Shown here in pieces: positions 23,631-32,313 of a stretch of 64,000 bases of DNA. Source of the DNA: JBEIVB01 sp040374085 (GTDB taxonomy: Bacteria > Bacteroidota > Bacteroidia > UBA4408); assembly GCA_040374085.1 (NCBI GenBank), contig JBEIVB010000002.1:1-64000 (forward strand). The letters run 5' to 3'. Each line of letters begins with the position of its first letter. Positions within the stretch are counted from its first letter, which is position 1. The position numbers were made by a program, and so were the translations under genes. The notes beneath the pieces are model-generated. The model was not told the DNA's origin and did not search any database. It was given only the letters and a program-made list of their open reading frames with translations.

Positions 23631-26339
23631 ATGAAAAAACTATTACTCATCCTCGGAGTGCTCATCGGCCCGGCCTTTTCCATGGCACAGAGTCAATTCA
23701 ATTGCGGCTTTGAGGAAGCGCGCAGGCAGGCAATTGCCAAAGATCCCTCCATTCTCGAGCGGGAGCGCGAGTTCCGGGAAAACCTGATTCGGGCTACGCT
23801 TGAAGAGCAGACGCAGGGCGTTTACAAAAACAATCAACGCATCATCGTTCCAATCGTATTCCACATCATCCACAACAATGGAGTGGAAAACATTGCCGAC
23901 AAACAGGTTTACGACCAAATGCGCATCCTCAATGAGGATTTCAACAAACTGAATGCAGACACGGCTTTGGTGATTCCACCTTACCGCCCCATTATTGCCA
24001 AATGCGGATTTGAGTTTCGCTTGGCAACCCGTGATGAGGCCGGTCGCTGTACCAACGGCATAGACCGAATCCGTTCCCAAAAAACGTACAACGGAAACGA
24101 CCGTTCCAAACTCAATTCATGGTTTGCCAATCGCTACTTGAACGTTTGGGTAGTGAATACCATTGGCGCCCAAGGCGTTGCCGGCTATGCTTACCAGCCT
24201 CCAACCGTTGGTTCTACCTTGTTCTTCGTTGATGGAATCATCATCCTTCACGATTACATAGGTTCCATTGGTACCTCCAACCCCAATAGTTCTAGGGCAT
24301 TAACCCACGAGATTGGCCACTACTTAGGATTGGCTCACCCTTGGGGCAACACCAACGAGCCCGGAGTTGCCTGCGGCGACGATGGCGTTGAAGATACCCC
24401 TGTTACCAAAGGGTTCACCTCTTGCAGCAACCGTTTCGTGTATGGTTGCTCCATAACCCAGTTCACCACTTTGGGCGCTATTTACCGTTTTGATTCCGTT
24501 ACCACCGCTTCTGGAACAACCGAACCTCCATACAATCCAAATAATGCCGGCGGACTGTTTGACCCTGCTCGCGCAAAGGCGGTGGGTGTTGGCGGCAACT
24601 CCACTGTAGCCGGTGCATTTGCCTTCTCAGGCTGGGGCACCGGAGGCGAAACGGCCTCTGGCGATACCACCTTCGCGAATTTGAGCGGAACGCAGGATCC
24701 TTCCAAATACTACGAGGTTAAGTTCACCCCTTTGAACCGCACCATCATGAAGATGAATCAAATGACCTTCATGGCGGCCCGAACCAACGATGGCCCAAGA
24801 ACCTTTGCCGTTCGCAGCAGCCTGGATAACTACCAGACCAACCTCAACATCATAAAAACGTCCTTACGTATGAGCCGTCGGGGTGGTAATGTTGCTTTCT
24901 ACCGCCGCGATACTGCCTCTACCGCCTTCATTGATACTGTAATCTTCAATTTGGGAACCGGTCTTCAGCAATTGTACTTCCCCAGCAGCGTAACGTTCCG
25001 CATATATGCATGGAACAGCGAAAGCGATGCAGGCGTGTTCGGTATCGACCGACTCTCCATCAACAGCGGTGATTTTGGCGTGATTGAGAACGTAGAGAAC
25101 TTCATGGATTATGCCTATTGCAGCAAGTTTTTCACCAACGGCCAAAAACTGCTCATGACCACGGCTCTGAACAGTGCAACTGCACAGCGAAACAACCTTT
25201 GGACTGCAGCCAACCTAGACAGTACCGGAACCGCCGATCCATATGTTGTAGGTGGAACCGTTTGTAGCCTCAAGCCTGAGTTTTTTGCCAACCAAGATTT
25301 CTCTTGCAGCGGCATCAACGATCAGGTGAAGTTTGTTGACAATACCAGCAACGGACGAGTTGTTTCTCGTCAATGGACCTTTCCCGACGGAACACCTTCC
25401 TCTACGACCGATTCGGTTAAGACTGTGGTGTTCTCTACACCTGGATACAAGAATGTTACGCTTACCGTTACCAACGCCAACGGAGCACAGTTCACCGTGA
25501 CCAAACCATTCTTTGTTTCTTACCCCGATGCGGCCTACACCGTTCCGTACACAGAGAGTTTTGAGAACAATCAGTTTAACGACTGGTTAAACTCCAATTT
25601 CTTAAATGAAGGCGCAATGTGGTCTGTTACCAACAATGTGGCATCAACCGGTAATCGTGCCATCAAGCTCACCAACTACGGTGTTGGTTTGGATCGTGAT
25701 TTTGTTGTGTCTCCGAGCATTCACTTCCCCAGCTTTACCAGTTCGCACCAGCTTACCTTTAAATATGCCGCAGCTACCACTACCACCCAAGCAGCTGATT
25801 TAAGCGACTCGTTGCGGGTTTATTTCTCCACCGATTGTGGAAACACTTGGATAAACAACGGTGCAACCTCAACCATGAATCTCACTGGGTCTACTTTGTT
25901 CTCAGGGGGCTCTTGGAACAATCCCTTCACCCCTAGTCCATCCAACTGGCGTACAGCAACCTTCACCTTGCCCAACTCGGTTACCGGTAAAAATGTTCGT
26001 TTGCGTTTCCGTTATTCTGGAGGCGATTATTCAAACAACGTATACATAGACGACATCAACATTTCCTCAACGACCGGAATGGAGGATGTTTTGGGTGCAG
26101 GCTGGGATGTGTTCCCCAACCCAAGCTCAGAGTCTTTTGTTCTCACCATTCCAACTTTCCAGGCCAACGGAAGCCTCACCATCGTTTCCATCGATGGCAA
26201 GATTATTTCTGAGCAAAGCCTTAATGGGATGCAAGGACAGGTAGAATTGAAATGGCCTGCAGGAACGGCTCGCGGTGCTTATTTCCTAAAAGTCTCAACC
26301 GCTCAAGGTCAGTTCTTTAAGCGTCTAATGAAAAACTAA
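23631..26339 (+). CDS. Secreted M43 (pappalysin/cytophagalysin) metallopeptidase with T9SS sorting domain
   Basis: A 902-residue protein. Residues 1-22 are a signal peptide (KKLLLILGVLIGPAFSMAQ). The zinc site is HEIGHYLGLAH (His226, Glu227, His230, His236) and the Met-turn is NFMDYAYC (Met492). In ordinary M43 enzymes these are about 60 residues apart; here about 255, so roughly residues 274-485 are an inserted beta-rich domain. A PKD domain (about 557-628, QWTFPDGTP and GYKNVTLTV), a jelly-roll domain (about 634-812) and a C-terminal T9SS sorting domain (about 825-902, WDVFPNPSSESFVLT to FFKRLMKN) follow. It should be secreted to the surface by the type IX system. ATG 23631 is the start; the frame upstream is open by chance and lacks a signal sequence. 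Confidence 0.93.
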   Translation: MKKLLLILGVLIGPAFSMAQSQFNCGFEEARRQAIAKDPSILEREREFRENLIRATLEEQTQGVYKNNQRIIVPIVFHIIHNNGVENIADKQVYDQMRILNEDFNKLNADTALVIPPYRPIIAKCGFEFRLATRDEAGRCTNGIDRIRSQKTYNGNDRSKLNSWFANRYLNVWVVNTIGAQGVAGYAYQPPTVGSTLFFVDGIIILHDYIGSIGTSNPNSSRALTHEIGHYLGLAHPWGNTNEPGVACGDDGVEDTPVTKGFTSCSNRFVYGCSITQFTTLGAIYRFDSVTTASGTTEPPYNPNNAGGLFDPARAKAVGVGGNSTVAGAFAFSGWGTGGETASGDTTFANLSGTQDPSKYYEVKFTPLNRTIMKMNQMTFMAARTNDGPRTFAVRSSLDNYQTNLNIIKTSLRMSRRGGNVAFYRRDTASTAFIDTVIFNLGTGLQQLYFPSSVTFRIYAWNSESDAGVFGIDRLSINSGDFGVIENVENFMDYAYCSKFFTNGQKLLMTTALNSATAQRNNLWTAANLDSTGTADPYVVGGTVCSLKPEFFANQDFSCSGINDQVKFVDNTSNGRVVSRQWTFPDGTPSSTTDSVKTVVFSTPGYKNVTLTVTNANGAQFTVTKPFFVSYPDAAYTVPYTESFENNQFNDWLNSNFLNEGAMWSVTNNVASTGNRAIKLTNYGVGLDRDFVVSPSIHFPSFTSSHQLTFKYAAATTTTQAADLSDSLRVYFSTDCGNTWINNGATSTMNLTGSTLFSGGSWNNPFTPSPSNWRTATFTLPNSVTGKNVRLRFRYSGGDYSNNVYIDDINISSTTGMEDVLGAGWDVFPNPSSESFVLTIPTFQANGSLTIVSIDGKIISEQSLNGMQGQVELKWPAGTARGAYFLKVSTAQGQFFKRLMKN

Positions 26340-26361
26340 TTTGTAGAGTACATTTTACAGT

Positions 26362-26394
26362 AAAGAAGGCCAACAGATTCTGTTGGCCTTCTTT
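26362..26394. terminator. Bidirectional terminator between the M43 peptidase and waaA
   Basis: A perfect 14-bp stem, AAAGAAGGCCAACA (26362-26375) with TGTTGGCCTTCTTT (26381-26394), has a five-base loop. Because the outer stem is A-rich on one side and T-rich on the other, it can work from both directions and serves both convergent genes. Confidence 0.88.
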
Positions 26395-26424
26395 ATTTAT
26401 AAGCAATAGGGAATGATAATTCTC

Positions 26425-27660
26425 TTATGCTTCAAGAAATGGTGTTAGGGCTTCCATGATCTTGATGGTGGCTCCCTTTGATTCCTCTGCAAAAGCTCTA
26501 TTTGCGTAACCCATATGAAGTTGTTTTTCCCGGCTGCTTAGGATGGAAAGCCCCATGCGGGCCGCTTCTAAGGGCGACTTGGCCCAAATGGCCCCACCTC
26601 TTTCGATCATACTTTTGGCTTCCGGAAAGCGTTCGAATTTTGGGCCAAATACAATGGGTTTGCCATAAACAGCGGCTTCCCAGGTATTGTGAATGCCTTT
26701 GCCAAAGCCACCACCGATCCAGCACAGCTGCGCCAATCCGTAAAGAGAAGATAGAATACCCACTCGATCGATCAGAAGCACTCTTCCGGTTTCGCTTGGT
26801 AGCAATTGGGAGAGCCTCTGGCAACCGAAGGATTCGCATCGCTTCATCAGTTCTGCAATTCGGCTTTCGGAGGTTTCGTGTGGGGCAATTATGACCTTGA
26901 CTTTTGAATGCTGCAACAAATATTCAAGGCCTTCTTCATCATCTGGCCACGTGCTTCCTGCAACAACCAATGGTTGATTTTGAGAAAAGGCCCGGATCTC
27001 AGTTGGAGGTTCTTTGGTTTCCAAAATCTCCCAAACCCGGTCCACCCTGGGGTCTCCGGTAACCTCAACGTGTGGCATTCCATGTGCCTTCAACAGATTC
27101 ATGGTTGCAACGTTCTGCACCAGAAAGAGGCGCACTTGATGCCTTAATGCCTTCCGTAACGAATGAGCCAATGGGTGAAAAAGCCAGTGGCTTTTTGGAA
27201 AATCGCAGGCAATGAAACAAACAGGTATGGCGTTTTTTTCACATGCCTTTAGATGATAAAACCAGAAATCGTACTTCACAAAAATGGCCAACCTAGGCTT
27301 AAGTGTCGTTATCCAATGATTTGCTTGTGCAGGGGTGTCTTCTGGAAGATACGTTACCCAATCTGCATTCGAGAAATCTTTTTTTGCCTTAAACCCGCTG
27401 GGAGAGAAGAAGGTGAGTACAATAGGTAGGTCTGCATAATGCTTCCGAATGGATTCCAGCACGGGTCTCCCTTGCTCAAACTCGCCTAAGGAGGCGCAAT
27501 GAAACCAGATGGGGTTTCGACCAGTCATTTTCAGAAGACTGGGATGATTTTTCCAGTTCTTCCTACCGCCTACAAATGCTCTTGCCTTCTCAGAAAATGG
27601 CATAGCCAGCCTTATGCCCAATCTGTATAACCCTACTCCGGCTCGGTAAAGGCTGATCAT
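26425..27660 (-). CDS. waaA: 3-deoxy-D-manno-octulosonic acid (Kdo) transferase
   Basis: A 411-residue membrane-associated glycosyltransferase (family GT30) that adds Kdo from CMP-Kdo to lipid IVA, the first core step of lipopolysaccharide. Signatures: FHCASLGEFEQGRPVLESIR, LTFFSPSGFKAKK, PRLAIFVKYDFWFYHLKAC, VAGSTWPDDEEGLEYLL, VIIAPHETSESRI and WIGGGFGKGIHNTWEAAVYG. The first 25 residues form the usual short membrane helix. It overlaps the stop codon of the upstream outer-membrane gene by one base. Whether it adds one or more Kdo residues cannot be told. Confidence 0.95.
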   Translation of the reverse strand: MISLYRAGVGLYRLGIRLAMPFSEKARAFVGGRKNWKNHPSLLKMTGRNPIWFHCASLGEFEQGRPVLESIRKHYADLPIVLTFFSPSGFKAKKDFSNADWVTYLPEDTPAQANHWITTLKPRLAIFVKYDFWFYHLKACEKNAIPVCFIACDFPKSHWLFHPLAHSLRKALRHQVRLFLVQNVATMNLLKAHGMPHVEVTGDPRVDRVWEILETKEPPTEIRAFSQNQPLVVAGSTWPDDEEGLEYLLQHSKVKVIIAPHETSESRIAELMKRCESFGCQRLSQLLPSETGRVLLIDRVGILSSLYGLAQLCWIGGGFGKGIHNTWEAAVYGKPIVFGPKFERFPEAKSMIERGGAIWAKSPLEAARMGLSILSSREKQLHMGYANRAFAEESKGATIKIMEALTPFLEA

Positions 27661-28436
27661 CAGTACGTATAATAACCAGATGCGTTGCGCGGATATAAGG
27701 GAAGCACATACCCCAACCGAATGCCAATCAAACCATCGTTGCGCAAACGCGTATCCGTTTGCCTTGTATCGTAGTTAAAGGAGCGCAAACTCCGCGTGTA
27801 ACCTCTTTGGTATTCCAATAAAATGTACCCATTCAACACCCTGTTGTTGCCCATAAACCAGAAACCGAAGCACACGCCTGCATAGGGTCCGCCGCTCAAT
27901 CGGTCGTATCCCTTTTTATAATCTCCGGCTAATTGCGGGCTGCGATTTCCAATGTCTTCGATGCGTATTTTGGTGTGCATCCAACCGCCTTGTAAACCAA
28001 ACATCCAACCTGTGTTTGGATTGAAACGATGGGAAGGTAGCAGGTAGTTTGCTTGAAGTCCGAAAATCATGCCCCTTTCAAAAAACCGAATGCCGGCTTG
28101 TTCACCATTTTGATCGATGATGAAACCATCGGACGTGCTGATTGGCTGAAGAATGGTGTTTTCTTTTACCGTATTTCCAAAAAGGTAGCTCCATTGCGCC
28201 TGCAGCATCCATCGGTTCTTGAACTTGTACCCTACGGAGGCCCCGGCTGTTCCGTTGTTGCCAAAGCGGTCGCGCAGATCGTTAAGGGGTACTTGAAACC
28301 CACCGTGCAGCGATAAAAAGGTAACCCTAACCGCCGAATCGGCAGGAGAAACCGAACCCCCTCCAAGGCTCCTAACAGGCAGGGACAGCATCAGGAAGGC
28401 AAGTGTAAGCTCAAGAAGAAAAGGGCTGCGGACCAT
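27660..28436 (-). CDS. Outer-membrane beta-barrel protein upstream of waaA
   Basis: A 258-residue protein with a signal peptide (FLLELTLAFLMLSLPVRS) and alternating aromatic strands (ASVGYKFKNRWMLQAQWSYL, GMIFGLQANYLLP, GWMFGLQGGWMH, NGYILLEYQRGYTRS, LIGIRLGYVLPLYP). This is the pattern of an eight- to ten-stranded outer-membrane barrel. Its stop overlaps the waaA start by one base, so the two are co-transcribed, hinting at a role in the outer leaflet; that is context only. The start at 28436 is 35 bases from the divergent aminotransferase ATG. Confidence 0.8.
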   Translation of the reverse strand: MVRSPFLLELTLAFLMLSLPVRSLGGGSVSPADSAVRVTFLSLHGGFQVPLNDLRDRFGNNGTAGASVGYKFKNRWMLQAQWSYLFGNTVKENTILQPISTSDGFIIDQNGEQAGIRFFERGMIFGLQANYLLPSHRFNPNTGWMFGLQGGWMHTKIRIEDIGNRSPQLAGDYKKGYDRLSGGPYAGVCFGFWFMGNNRVLNGYILLEYQRGYTRSLRSFNYDTRQTDTRLRNDGLIGIRLGYVLPLYPRNASGYYTY

Positions 28437-28471
28437 TGATTTTGCCTATATTCGCAAATTTCACAAAAAAA

Positions 28472-29626
28472 ATGAACCCGTCTCTGAAACGCATACAAAT
28501 GGTTGATCTGGGAGCCCAGTATCAACACATAAAATCAGAGGTCGACACGGCTGTTGCCGGGGTAATCGACTCCTGTGCATTTATTAATGGACCCGAGGTA
28601 AAAGCTTTTTCTCAGGAGCTGGCCGATTACCTTAAGGTTAAGCATGTAATTCCTTGTGCAAACGGAACAGATGCTCTTCAAATTGCCATGATGGCCCTCG
28701 ACCTGAAGCCAGGCGACGAAGTTATCACAGCCAATTTTACCTACGTTGCCACGGCCGAGGTAATCAAACTGTTGGGCCTAACCGCTGTTTTGGTAGAGGT
28801 GAACCCCGATACCTTTACCATTGATCCTGAGGCGATTAAGAAAGCCATTACACCTAAAACCAAGGCTATTGTTCCGGTTCATTTGTATGGCCAGTGTGCA
28901 GACATGGAACCCATTTTGGCTATTGCAGCTGAGCATGGTTTGTATGTGATTGAAGATACGGCTCAGGCAATTGGTTCAACCTACCGTTTTTCGGACGGAA
29001 GATCTGCAAAGGCGGGAACTTTAGGAACCGTTGGATGTACATCCTTTTTTCCCTCTAAAAATTTGGGTTGTTATGGAGACGGTGGTGCCATGTACACCAA
29101 CAACGACCATCTCGCTCAGCGCCTTAAGATGATTGCCAACCATGGGCAACGCGTCCAATACATCCACGACGATATTGGCGTTAACTCCCGTTTAGACAGC
29201 ATCCAGGCTGCCGTTCTGAGGATCAAACTTAGGCACTTAGATTCTTATGCGGCTTCCCGCAATAGGGCTGCTGACTATTACGACCGAGCATTTTCCGGAA
29301 ACCCGGCATTAAAGGTGCCGGGGCGAGCTCCCTGGTCAGACCATGTGTTCCATCAGTACACCCTCACGCTTCAGGGCGACTTCCGGGATGCGTTTAGGGA
29401 GCAACTCCAAGAGAATGGAATTCCTACCATGATTTATTACCCTCTTCCTCTGCACCACCAAAAAGCATACGAGGATGCTCGTTTTCGAGATGAGGATTTC
29501 TCTATTACATTATCATTATGCAAAGGGGTTGTTTCTTTGCCCATGCATACTGAATTAGACGATGAAACACTCGCCTATATTTCTGATTTTGTCAACGCCA
29601 TTTCCCGAAAACTTTTTGCATTATGA
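28472..29626 (+). CDS. DegT/DnrJ/EryC1/StrS sugar aminotransferase (WbpE-like)
   Basis: A 384-residue PLP aminotransferase acting on nucleotide sugars. Motifs: QMVDLGAQYQHIKSEVD at the start, FINGPEVKAFSQELADYLKV, IPCANGTDALQIAM, GDEVITANFTYVATAE, VPVHLYGQCADMEPI, VIEDTAQAIGSTY and the PLP lysine in FFPSKNLGCYGDGGAM. With the nearby WbpA-, WbpB- and WbpD-like genes it fits WbpE, which makes UDP-GlcNAc(3NH2)A from the 3-keto sugar and glutamate; the start sequence is also typical of that branch. The open frame begins at 28436, but MNPSLKRIQMVD at 28472 is the normal start. The ugd gene overlaps its end by four bases. Confidence 0.87.
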   Translation: MNPSLKRIQMVDLGAQYQHIKSEVDTAVAGVIDSCAFINGPEVKAFSQELADYLKVKHVIPCANGTDALQIAMMALDLKPGDEVITANFTYVATAEVIKLLGLTAVLVEVNPDTFTIDPEAIKKAITPKTKAIVPVHLYGQCADMEPILAIAAEHGLYVIEDTAQAIGSTYRFSDGRSAKAGTLGTVGCTSFFPSKNLGCYGDGGAMYTNNDHLAQRLKMIANHGQRVQYIHDDIGVNSRLDSIQAAVLRIKLRHLDSYAASRNRAADYYDRAFSGNPALKVPGRAPWSDHVFHQYTLTLQGDFRDAFREQLQENGIPTMIYYPLPLHHQKAYEDARFRDEDFSITLSLCKGVVSLPMHTELDDETLAYISDFVNAISRKLFAL

Positions 29627-30936
29627 AAATCGCTGTTGTTGGAACCGGTTATGTGGGGCTTGTTACCGGAACTTGTTTGGCTGAAACCGGAAATCATGTG
29701 GTTTGCGTTGACATAAATCAGGAAAAAGTGGCTAAAATGCAGGCTGGCATTGTTCCCATTTATGAGCCTCACCTAGACACCCTGTTCCACCGCAACATAA
29801 AAGACGGGCGTTTGACCTTTACCACTCATTTAGCCGATGCTATAAAAAGTGCAGCTATTATTTTTCTTGCATTGCCTACTCCACCCGGCGAAGATGGAAG
29901 TGCAGATTTGCGCTACATTCTTGGTGTGGCTGCCGATTTGGGCCACTTGTTGGAGGATTACAAAGTAGTTGTAGACAAAAGCACCGTACCGGTGGGTACT
30001 GCGGAAAAGGTTAGACAAGAGATTGCCAAGCATTACAAAGGAGAGTTCGACGTAGTTTCCAACCCTGAGTTTTTGCGCGAGGGTTTTGCTGTAGATGACT
30101 TTATGAAGCCCGATCGAGTGGTGATTGGAACCAGCAGCCCCAGAGCCAGAAAGGCTATGGAGGAATTGTATAAGCCCTATGTGCGGCAGGGCAATCCAAT
30201 TCTATTTATGGATGAGAAATCAGCCGAGCTGACGAAATATGCTGCCAATGCATTTTTAGCAACCAAGATTACCTTCATGAATGAGGTAGCCAATTTGTGC
30301 GAGTTGCTTGGAGCCGATGTAGATGCCGTTCGCATTGGAATCGGCAGCGACGATCGCATCGGAAAACGTTTTTTGTTTCCGGGAATAGGGTACGGTGGAA
30401 GTTGCTTTCCTAAGGATGTCCAGGCTTTGGCCAAATCATCAACAGAGGTAGGTTATCGTTTCAACTTGTTGGAGTCGGTCATGAATGTAAACGAGAAGCA
30501 GAAAACCATTCTGCTTCCGAAAATCAAATCTTACTTTGGCGGCGACCTCAAGAACCGCACTTTTGCTGTGTGGGGGCTTGCTTTCAAACCCGATACAGAT
30601 GACATTCGAGAGGCTCCGGCTCTGTACATCATAGAAGCTCTTTTGAAGGAAGGAGCGAAGGTTGTAGCCTACGATCCAGAGGCAATGGCCAATGTGCAAA
30701 AGCAGTTGGGTAATTCTATTTCTTTTGCCAAAGACCCATACCAAGCACTCGAGGGTGCAGATGCATTGATTATCGCAACCGAGTGGGGACAATTCCGGAC
30801 ACCCGATTTTGCCCTGATGAGCCAAAATCTGAAACAGAAGGTAGTGTTCGATGGTCGAAACCTTTTTGAAGTTGAGCAGATGCAGCTTATGGGTTACTAT
30901 TATGCATCCATTGGCAGGAGTTTGGTGGGTTCTTAA
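29623..30936 (+). CDS. ugd: UDP-glucose 6-dehydrogenase
   Basis: A 437-residue NAD-dependent four-electron dehydrogenase. The N-terminal Rossmann motif is VVGTGYVGLVTGTCLAETG, STVPVGTAE and NPEFLREGFAVDDF bind substrate, and the catalytic cysteine is Cys261 in GYGGSCFPKDVQAL. The C-terminal domain has VWGLAFKPDTDDIREAP. The sequence follows bacterial UDP-glucose dehydrogenases rather than the UDP-GlcNAc type, which is encoded separately at 33993. UDP-glucuronate from this enzyme would feed the UDP-xylose synthase encoded next. ATGA overlap with the aminotransferase gene shows coupling. Confidence 0.95.
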   Translation: MKIAVVGTGYVGLVTGTCLAETGNHVVCVDINQEKVAKMQAGIVPIYEPHLDTLFHRNIKDGRLTFTTHLADAIKSAAIIFLALPTPPGEDGSADLRYILGVAADLGHLLEDYKVVVDKSTVPVGTAEKVRQEIAKHYKGEFDVVSNPEFLREGFAVDDFMKPDRVVIGTSSPRARKAMEELYKPYVRQGNPILFMDEKSAELTKYAANAFLATKITFMNEVANLCELLGADVDAVRIGIGSDDRIGKRFLFPGIGYGGSCFPKDVQALAKSSTEVGYRFNLLESVMNVNEKQKTILLPKIKSYFGGDLKNRTFAVWGLAFKPDTDDIREAPALYIIEALLKEGAKVVAYDPEAMANVQKQLGNSISFAKDPYQALEGADALIIATEWGQFRTPDFALMSQNLKQKVVFDGRNLFEVEQMQLMGYYYASIGRSLVGS

Positions 30937-31021
30937 TGCATTGATAGACTGATTCTTACCCGCTGTAATTCGGCTTTTCTTTCGGCTCCCTGCCGTCTCC
31001 TCCAAGAGCAGCATTAATTGC

Positions 31022-31029
31022 TATCTTTG
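31022..31029 (+). promoter_or_regulatory. TAnnTTTG -7 box for the UDP-xylose synthase gene
   Basis: TATCTTTG lies 18 bases before ATG 31048. It lies inside the longer open frame that begins at 31018, showing that frame start is false. The leader would be roughly 12 bases. Confidence 0.6.
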
Positions 31030-31047
31030 CGCTTCCAGAAAAAAGCT

Positions 31048-32025
31048 ATGTCTCGTGATCGCGTGCTCATTACCGGTGCTGCCGGGTTTTTAGGTTCTCA
31101 TCTTTGCGACCGTTTTATCCAAGAAGGGTATCACGTTATCGGTATGGATAATCTGATTACCGGCGATCTAAAAAACATTGAGCATTTGATGCGATTGGAA
31201 CAGTTCGATTTTTATCATCACGACGTTTCTAAGTTTGTTTTTGTTCCAGGCGATCTCAAGTACATTCTCCATTTTGCCTCTCCGGCCAGCCCAATTGATT
31301 ATTTAAAAATCCCGATTCAAACCCTCAAGGTTAGTTCTCTTGGAACCCACAATGTTCTTGGTTTGGCTCGGGTAAAAGGCGCGCGGGTTTTGGTTGCTTC
31401 CACCTCTGAGGTTTATGGTGACCCAACGGTTCACCCTCAGCCAGAATCCTATTGGGGCAACGTTAATCCGGTTGGCCCCCGCGGTTGCTACGACGAAGCC
31501 AAACGATTTATGGAGGCGCTTACCATGGCTTATCATAATGCACACGGATTGGAAACCCGCATCGTACGCATTTTCAATACCTATGGTCCAAGAATGCGTT
31601 TGAATGATGGACGTGTGTTGCCCGCTTTCATTGGTCAAGCCTTGCGTGGTGAAGACCTCACCATGTTTGGCGATGGGTCGCAAACGAGGTCTTTCTGTTA
31701 TGTTGATGATTTGGTTGAAGGCATTTATCGCCTTTTGTTGAGCGATTATGCATATCCGGTAAACATTGGGAATCCGGATGAAATCACCATCAAAGAGTTC
31801 GGTGAGGAAATCATTCGTTTAACCGGTACAAGCCAGAAGCTGATTTCCAAGCCATTGCCCGTTGACGATCCAAAGCAGCGCCGCCCAGATATCACCACGG
31901 CAAAATCTCTCCTCGGTTGGGAACCCAAAGTTTCGAGAGCTGAGGGTTTGCGCATTACCTACGACTATTTCAGAGGGTTAAGTAAGGAAGAACTCTCCAA
32001 AACGGAGCATCGCCAATTCGCATAA
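31048..32025 (+). CDS. UDP-glucuronate decarboxylase (UDP-xylose synthase)
   Basis: A 325-residue short-chain dehydrogenase/reductase of the UXS group. It has ITGAAGFLGSHLCDRF, DNLITGDLKNIEHL, FASPASPIDYLKIP, the serine motif STSEVYGDP, and YDEAKRFMEAL (Tyr148, Lys152). NPVGPRGCYDE, RIFNTYGPRM, FGDGSQTRSFCYVDDLVEGI and PDITTAKSLLGWEP are all characteristic of UXS rather than of dTDP-glucose dehydratase. It would turn UDP-glucuronate from Ugd into UDP-xylose, a donor for surface glycans. It has its own promoter but sits 111 bases after ugd on the same strand. Confidence 0.93.
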   Translation: MSRDRVLITGAAGFLGSHLCDRFIQEGYHVIGMDNLITGDLKNIEHLMRLEQFDFYHHDVSKFVFVPGDLKYILHFASPASPIDYLKIPIQTLKVSSLGTHNVLGLARVKGARVLVASTSEVYGDPTVHPQPESYWGNVNPVGPRGCYDEAKRFMEALTMAYHNAHGLETRIVRIFNTYGPRMRLNDGRVLPAFIGQALRGEDLTMFGDGSQTRSFCYVDDLVEGIYRLLLSDYAYPVNIGNPDEITIKEFGEEIIRLTGTSQKLISKPLPVDDPKQRRPDITTAKSLLGWEPKVSRAEGLRITYDYFRGLSKEELSKTEHRQFA

Positions 32026-32041
32026 CCTTCGCACATCGTTC

Positions 32042-32311
32042 ATGATCAAGCATTTCAACATTACCGTTTCAGGAAAGGTTCAAGGGGTTCTGTTTCGCAA
32101 ACATTGTCTGGAAAAGGCTGCGCAACTCCGTTTGACAGGATTTGTCCAAAATCTTCCCAACGGTTCCGTTTGGATTGAAGCAGAGGGCCCTGTTCAGGCA
32201 TTAAATCAATTGGTTATCTGGTGTCAGGATGGCTCACCGCGTGCCGAAGTAATGTCGGTGAAGTATGCCATTGGTGAGATTCAGGGTTATACCGATTTTG
32301 AAGTAAAGTGA
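32042..32311 (+). CDS. acyP: Acylphosphatase
   Basis: An 89-residue protein with the complete acylphosphatase signature: VSGKVQGVLFRKHC, with the phosphate-binding Arg19, and GFVQNLPNGSVWIEAEG, with catalytic Asn37. It hydrolyses acyl phosphates such as 1,3-bisphosphoglycerate or carbamoyl phosphate. It lies 16 bases after the UDP-xylose synthase stop and its stop overlaps the next frame, so it is part of the nucleotide-sugar operon by position. A connection to sugar-nucleotide work is not obvious and may be chance. Confidence 0.93.
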   Translation: MIKHFNITVSGKVQGVLFRKHCLEKAAQLRLTGFVQNLPNGSVWIEAEGPVQALNQLVIWCQDGSPRAEVMSVKYAIGEIQGYTDFEVK

Positions 32312-32313
32312 TT

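Noticed and set aside
28447..28454. TATATTCG as promoter for the WbpE-like gene
   Set aside because: One mismatch from the -7 consensus and no TTG at the right distance; kept out of the feature list as too weak.
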